Below are positions 5,238-7,837 of a stretch of DNA of 7,837 bases, one piece after another. Numbering within the stretch: position 1 is the first letter of the stretch; each line of letters starts with the position of its first letter. Made by a program: the position numbers and the translations under genes. This stretch comes from a bacterium. Lineage in GTDB: Bacteria; Vulcanimicrobiota; Vulcanimicrobiia; Vulcanimicrobiales; Vulcanimicrobiaceae. Below the pieces are notes generated by a model that saw only the letters and a list, made by a program, of their open reading frames with translations, did not search any database and was not told where the DNA came from. Location: positions 1 through 7,837 of the forward strand of contig JAKAPO010000103.1 in assembly GCA_021807065.1 (NCBI GenBank), given 5' to 3'.

Positions 5238-6148
5238 TCGCGCGACTCGCCGGTACGTATCTCGCGATATTCGCCTGCGTCCTGCTCGCACTCAGCGTTG
5301 GTGCGTATCTCTTCATGGCTCGTGAATATGCGAGTCTGCTGCAACCCGTACTTGCGACTCCCGAGGGCAGCGCCGGCTACGCTGCCGCCATGCGGCACGT
5401 GCTCGTTACAATCGTATCCTTCGATATCCCGCTTCTCGCGGTCGTGGGCGGTGCCTCCTACGTTCTCGCCCGCGCGTCTCTTGAGCCGCTGATCGTCGCG
5501 CGCGAACGCCAGCGAGAGTTTGCAACAGACACCGCGCACGAGTTGCGATCGCCGCTCGCGACGATCGCCGCTGTTGCCCAAGCCGCACGCGTCGGCACCC
5601 TTGAAGAAACAGCGCGTGCCTTCCAAACGATCGAGCGCGCGGCTCTCGACGCGTCGTCCCTGCTCGCGGACTTGACGGTTCTCGCCCGCGATCCTCGTCC
5701 TGAATTGCTCGAACTCGAACCGGTCGACCTTGCGGCCGTCGCGGCGAGCTGCACCGAGGAGTTCGCGTCGCGCGGCCGCGACCGCGCCATCGCGATCATT
5801 CGCGAAGGCGGTACGGCGATCGTCAACGGCGACGATCGCCGGCTGCGGGAACTCGCTCGCAATCTCGTGGAGAATGCCTTCCGCCACGCCCGAACGCGTT
5901 TCGTCATCCGTACGTACGATGACGGTCGGTTCGCGCATCTCGAGGTCGAAGACGACGGCCCCGGCGTCCCGAACGAAGTGCGCGATCGGATTTTCGAACG
6001 ATTCTTCCGAGCCTCGGGAGACGCAAAAGGCAACGGCCTCGGTCTGACGATCGGGCGCTGGATCGCGCGCGCCCACGGCGGTGAACTCGCGCTGCGGGGA
6101 AGCGCTACCTTCGATGCGCGCATACCGCGTTTTCCGCAGCCGCCGTAG
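5234..6148 (+). CDS. Small membrane sensor histidine kinase (HisKA/HATPase_c)
   Basis: The product is 304 residues from GTG 5234, which overlaps the regulator's TGA (GTGA). An in-frame TTG at 5207 would only add residues read inside the regulator gene. Membrane segments are at about 8-28 and 56-79, enclosing a short periplasmic loop of about 27 residues (29-55) with no recognisable sensor domain. No complete HAMP is visible; only about 20 residues link the second segment to the phosphoacceptor H102 in FATDTAHELRSPL. ATP-binding motifs are complete: N-box N210-L-V-E-N214-A-F-R-H, G1 D240-D-G-P-G, F-box RIFERFFRA (252-260) and G2 GNGLGLTIG (266-274). It is the cognate kinase of the adjacent regulator. 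Sensing is presumably within or close to the membrane; the loop holds M53 and H55, which could bind metal, but that is speculation. It ends 9 bp from the convergent dehydrogenase gene with no visible terminator between. Confidence 0.92.
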   Translation: MIARLAGTYLAIFACVLLALSVGAYLFMAREYASLLQPVLATPEGSAGYAAAMRHVLVTIVSFDIPLLAVVGGASYVLARASLEPLIVARERQREFATDTAHELRSPLATIAAVAQAARVGTLEETARAFQTIERAALDASSLLADLTVLARDPRPELLELEPVDLAAVAASCTEEFASRGRDRAIAIIREGGTAIVNGDDRRLRELARNLVENAFRHARTRFVIRTYDDGRFAHLEVEDDGPGVPNEVRDRIFERFFRASGDAKGNGLGLTIGRWIARAHGGELALRGSATFDARIPRFPQPP

Positions 6149-6157
6149 ATGCTACTC

Positions 6158-7174
6158 TTATGGCTCGATACACGCTTTCATACCTTCGCCTTCGTCCAAG
6201 CGCGTAAATGCCTCCACGATATCGTTCAGCGCGAAGGTATGCGTCACGAGCGGCAGTACATCGAAACGCCGCGCGCAGAGCGTCTCGTAGGCTGCGCGCA
6301 CTGCACGCGGTGTGAAATGAAACGGGCTTACGACGCGCACTTCGTCGTAGTGCAGGCGCTCGGCCGGAAAGGTGACGCTCGAGCCTGGCGGCAATCCCCC
6401 GAAAAGCGAGACCGTGCCGCCGCGCCGAACCAAGGCCGGCGTCTCTTCCCAGCCCGCCTGCGTTCCGGTGCATTCGATCGCGGCGTCGGCGCCACGCCCC
6501 TCCGTGCGCTGCCGAACGGCGGCAACGACATCTTCAGAACGCGCGTCGATCGGGTCGAATCCGTACCCGCGTGCAATCGCAAGACGTTCCGGGCGACGTC
6601 CTATCAACGCCGGTTCAACACCGGCATCCTTCAACACGAGCGCGTGCAGAATGCCGAACGATCCATCCCCGATGATGGCCACGGTGCCGTGCGGTTCGAG
6701 CATCTCCGTCGAATGCACGACGCAGGAGAGCGGTTCGAGAAATGCCGCCTCCTGATACGAGAGCTGCTCGGGCATCGCAAAACAATTGCGCTCGACGATC
6801 GCTCGCGGAACCTCGATGAAATCCGCGTATGCTCCAAGCAACATCGTCGGCATGACGCGCTCGCAAAGCTCCTCCTGCGTTTTTCTGCACCAGTAACAGA
6901 CGCCGCACGGCGCCGTGTGCACACACATGACTGCATCGCCTCGCGAGAAGACGTGGACGCCTTCTCCGACCGCAACGACGTCGCCGGAGAATTCGTGGCC
7001 GAAGCGCGTCGGCATGGGCATTTGCGGATGTCCCCGACGATAAGCTTTTAAGTCGGTTCCGTCGGTGAGCGCGGCTCGGATACGGACGCGAATCGCGCCC
7101 GCGGAAGGCTCCCGCTCCGCATCCTCTTGCAACTCTATTTTCCGCGACTCAACTAAAACGGCGACCCTACCCAT
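6158..7174 (-). CDS. Zinc-type medium-chain (alcohol/threonine/sorbitol-like) dehydrogenase with altered catalytic site
   Basis: The product is 338 residues, normal for the MDR family. The GroES-like N-domain has GHE (G59-H60-E61) and E147 as catalytic-zinc-site residues. It also has a complete structural-zinc lobe C90-x2-C93-x2-C96-x7-C104. The NAD(P) Rossmann fold begins GDGSFG (169-174). The usual catalytic Cys of the CGTDxH motif is replaced by Asp: the sequence is L36-T-D38-G-T-D41-L-K. The family oxidises alcohols or polyols with NAD(P); the substrate here cannot be read from sequence, and the Cys-to-Asp change means zinc geometry or chemistry may differ. It follows ribE by 60 bp on the same strand and may be co-transcribed with it. 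A TATAAT overlaps the ATG (7178-7173), an odd place for a -10 serving this start. Its 3' end converges on the kinase gene. Confidence 0.88.
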   Translation of the reverse strand: MGRVAVLVESRKIELQEDAEREPSAGAIRVRIRAALTDGTDLKAYRRGHPQMPMPTRFGHEFSGDVVAVGEGVHVFSRGDAVMCVHTAPCGVCYWCRKTQEELCERVMPTMLLGAYADFIEVPRAIVERNCFAMPEQLSYQEAAFLEPLSCVVHSTEMLEPHGTVAIIGDGSFGILHALVLKDAGVEPALIGRRPERLAIARGYGFDPIDARSEDVVAAVRQRTEGRGADAAIECTGTQAGWEETPALVRRGGTVSLFGGLPPGSSVTFPAERLHYDEVRVVSPFHFTPRAVRAAYETLCARRFDVLPLVTHTFALNDIVEAFTRLDEGEGMKACIEP

Positions 7175-7180
7175 TATATT

Positions 7181-7234
7181 GTCATCCCGAGCGAGCGAAG
7201 CGCGAGAGCGCTGAGCAACGCCGAGGGAAGCGCC
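7181..7234. repeat. REP-like GC-rich intergenic repeat with GNRA-loop hairpin
   Basis: The ribE-dehydrogenase spacer starts with GTCATCCCGAGCGAGCGAAG (plus strand) and ends with CGAGGGAAGCGC. This matches the style of the GTCATCC-GAGCG-AAGCG-GAGG elements scattered through intergenic regions of many environmental bacterial genomes. It includes a perfect stem AGCGC (7199-7203) / GCGCT (7208-7212) with a GAGA loop and tandem GAGC/GAGCG units. There is no U-run for an intrinsic terminator on the minus strand. The family assignment is from memory of the motif; copy number in this genome is not visible here. Confidence 0.5.
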
Positions 7235-7816
7235 TCAGAACTCCTGCGCATATCGAGCCAAAGGATCGATTTCGATATTCACTTCGTCACCCGCGACGCG
7301 TAGTCCCAGCGTCGTTCGTGCGAGCGTCTCTGGGATGAGCGCTACCTCGAACCACTTCTTCCCAACGGTGGCAACGGTAACGCTAATGCCGTCAACCGCG
7401 ACAAAGCCCTTCTCGACGATTGCCTTCTTCAGCGAGTGCGGCCGCTCGATGCGTATGCGTCTGCCTTGCCCTTCCTCTGCAAGACGAAGGATCCGAGCGG
7501 TCACGTCCACGTGGCCGTAGACGAAGTGGCCGCCGATGCGGTCGCCGACGCGAAGCGCGTACTCGACATTGACGGCATCGCCAAGCCGCAACGACCCCAA
7601 TGTCGTGCGCGCCAGCGTCTCGGGAACGACGTCGAACGTAACCCCGTCTCCGTCGATGGACGTCGCCGTGAGGCAGACGCCAGAGATCGCGATGGAATCC
7701 TTCGCAGAAGGTTTTTCTTCCTCGACACCCTCGCAGGCGACGCGCAACCTGAGACCGTCACCGTTTTTCTCGACGGAGGTTATCCGCCCGCGATAACCGA
7801 CGAGCCCGTTAAACAT
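7235..7816 (-). CDS. ribE: Riboflavin synthase, alpha chain
   Basis: The product is 193 residues and catalyses dismutation of two 6,7-dimethyl-8-ribityllumazine molecules to riboflavin, the last step of riboflavin synthesis, in the cytosol. Two lumazine-binding repeats are clear. The first runs from MFNGLVGYRG through SGVCLTATSIDG, PETLARTTLG and VNVEYALRVGDRIGGHFVYGHVD. The second has KGFVAVDGISVTVATVG, LIPETLARTTLG and VNIEIDP. The first repeat keeps the MF start and the Cys of GVCLT; the third residue is Asn where Thr is usual (MFTG). The protein ends soon after IEIDP (LARYAQEF) and so lacks the longer C-terminal tail of the E. coli enzyme. The ATG at 7816 is preferred over TTG 7831, because GGAAGG (7829-7824) precedes it by 7 nt and family members begin MF. 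No FMN riboswitch is visible, but the upstream region is cut by the window edge. The symbol is ribE in most nomenclature and ribC in E. coli. Confidence 0.96.
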   Translation of the reverse strand: MFNGLVGYRGRITSVEKNGDGLRLRVACEGVEEEKPSAKDSIAISGVCLTATSIDGDGVTFDVVPETLARTTLGSLRLGDAVNVEYALRVGDRIGGHFVYGHVDVTARILRLAEEGQGRRIRIERPHSLKKAIVEKGFVAVDGISVTVATVGKKWFEVALIPETLARTTLGLRVAGDEVNIEIDPLARYAQEF

Positions 7817-7823
7817 CGGCGAA

Positions 7824-7829
7824 CCTTCC
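7824..7829 (-). promoter_or_regulatory. Shine-Dalgarno for ribE, deciding its start
   Basis: GGAAGG on the minus strand lies 7 nt upstream of ATG 7816. It overlaps the alternative TTG start region at 7831, and so argues for the 193-residue MFNG start. Confidence 0.75.
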
Positions 7830-7837
7830 AATCAGAA

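Noticed and set aside
5144..6076. Minus-strand open frame of 310 codons opposite the histidine kinase
   Set aside because: The plus strand carries all the kinase motifs in order; the antisense product has no recognisable features.
6146..6160. Bidirectional terminator between the convergent kinase and dehydrogenase genes
   Set aside because: Only 9 bp separate the stops and no inverted repeat with a T-run is visible there; the transcripts probably overlap.
6149..7051. Plus-strand open frame of 300 codons opposite the dehydrogenase
   Set aside because: The minus strand encodes an intact MDR dehydrogenase with zinc and Rossmann motifs; the plus frame is Arg/His-rich and lacks domains.
1..7837. 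CRISPR arrays, tRNA or rRNA genes, insertion sequences, phage genes
   Set aside because: No regularly spaced direct repeats, cloverleaf-like sequences, transposase motifs or terminal inverted repeats were found on reading either strand.

Overview
The window looks like part of a chromosome from a high-GC, diderm (Gram-negative type) bacterium. The evidence is a TonB-receptor-like gene, two lipoproteins with lipoboxes, and a predicted outer-membrane cytochrome/barrel protein. Codons mostly end in G or C, and GTG and TTG starts are common. The style recalls poorly cultured phyla such as Eremiobacterota (WPS-2) or Acidobacteriota, but that is an impression, not a demonstrated placement.

Layout. 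(1) Positions 1-721, minus strand: the N-terminal 240 residues of a TonB-dependent-receptor-like protein, cut by the window edge. (2) Positions 722-754: a 33-bp divergent promoter region with a shared TATA core and a short palindrome. (3) Positions 755-6148, plus strand: a tight row of eight genes, most of them abutting or overlapping. They are a small putative exported protein, a periplasmic TPR protein, a cupredoxin lipoprotein, an SCO1/SenC copper chaperone-like protein, a second cupredoxin lipoprotein, a monoheme cytochrome fused to a predicted beta-barrel, an OmpR-type response regulator and a small histidine kinase. (4) Positions 6158-7816, minus strand, convergent: a zinc-type alcohol dehydrogenase family protein lying downstream of a riboflavin synthase alpha chain (ribE). 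A 60-bp spacer between them carries a REP-like GC-rich repeat.

How the genes may work together. The plus-strand row contains every layer of a cell-envelope copper/electron-transfer module. There are two membrane-anchored type-1 copper proteins with complete His/Cys/His/Met ligand sets, a thiol copper chaperone between them that could load their copper, a heme protein predicted to sit in the outer membrane, and a dedicated two-component system. The cytochrome-barrel architecture resembles Cyc2-type fused cytochrome-porins, whose best known periplasmic partners include cupredoxins. An electron conduit across the outer membrane is therefore a reasonable hypothesis, and copper sensing or handling is the main alternative. 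Neither is proven by the sequence. The ribE/dehydrogenase pair appears to be unrelated metabolism that happens to converge on the operon.
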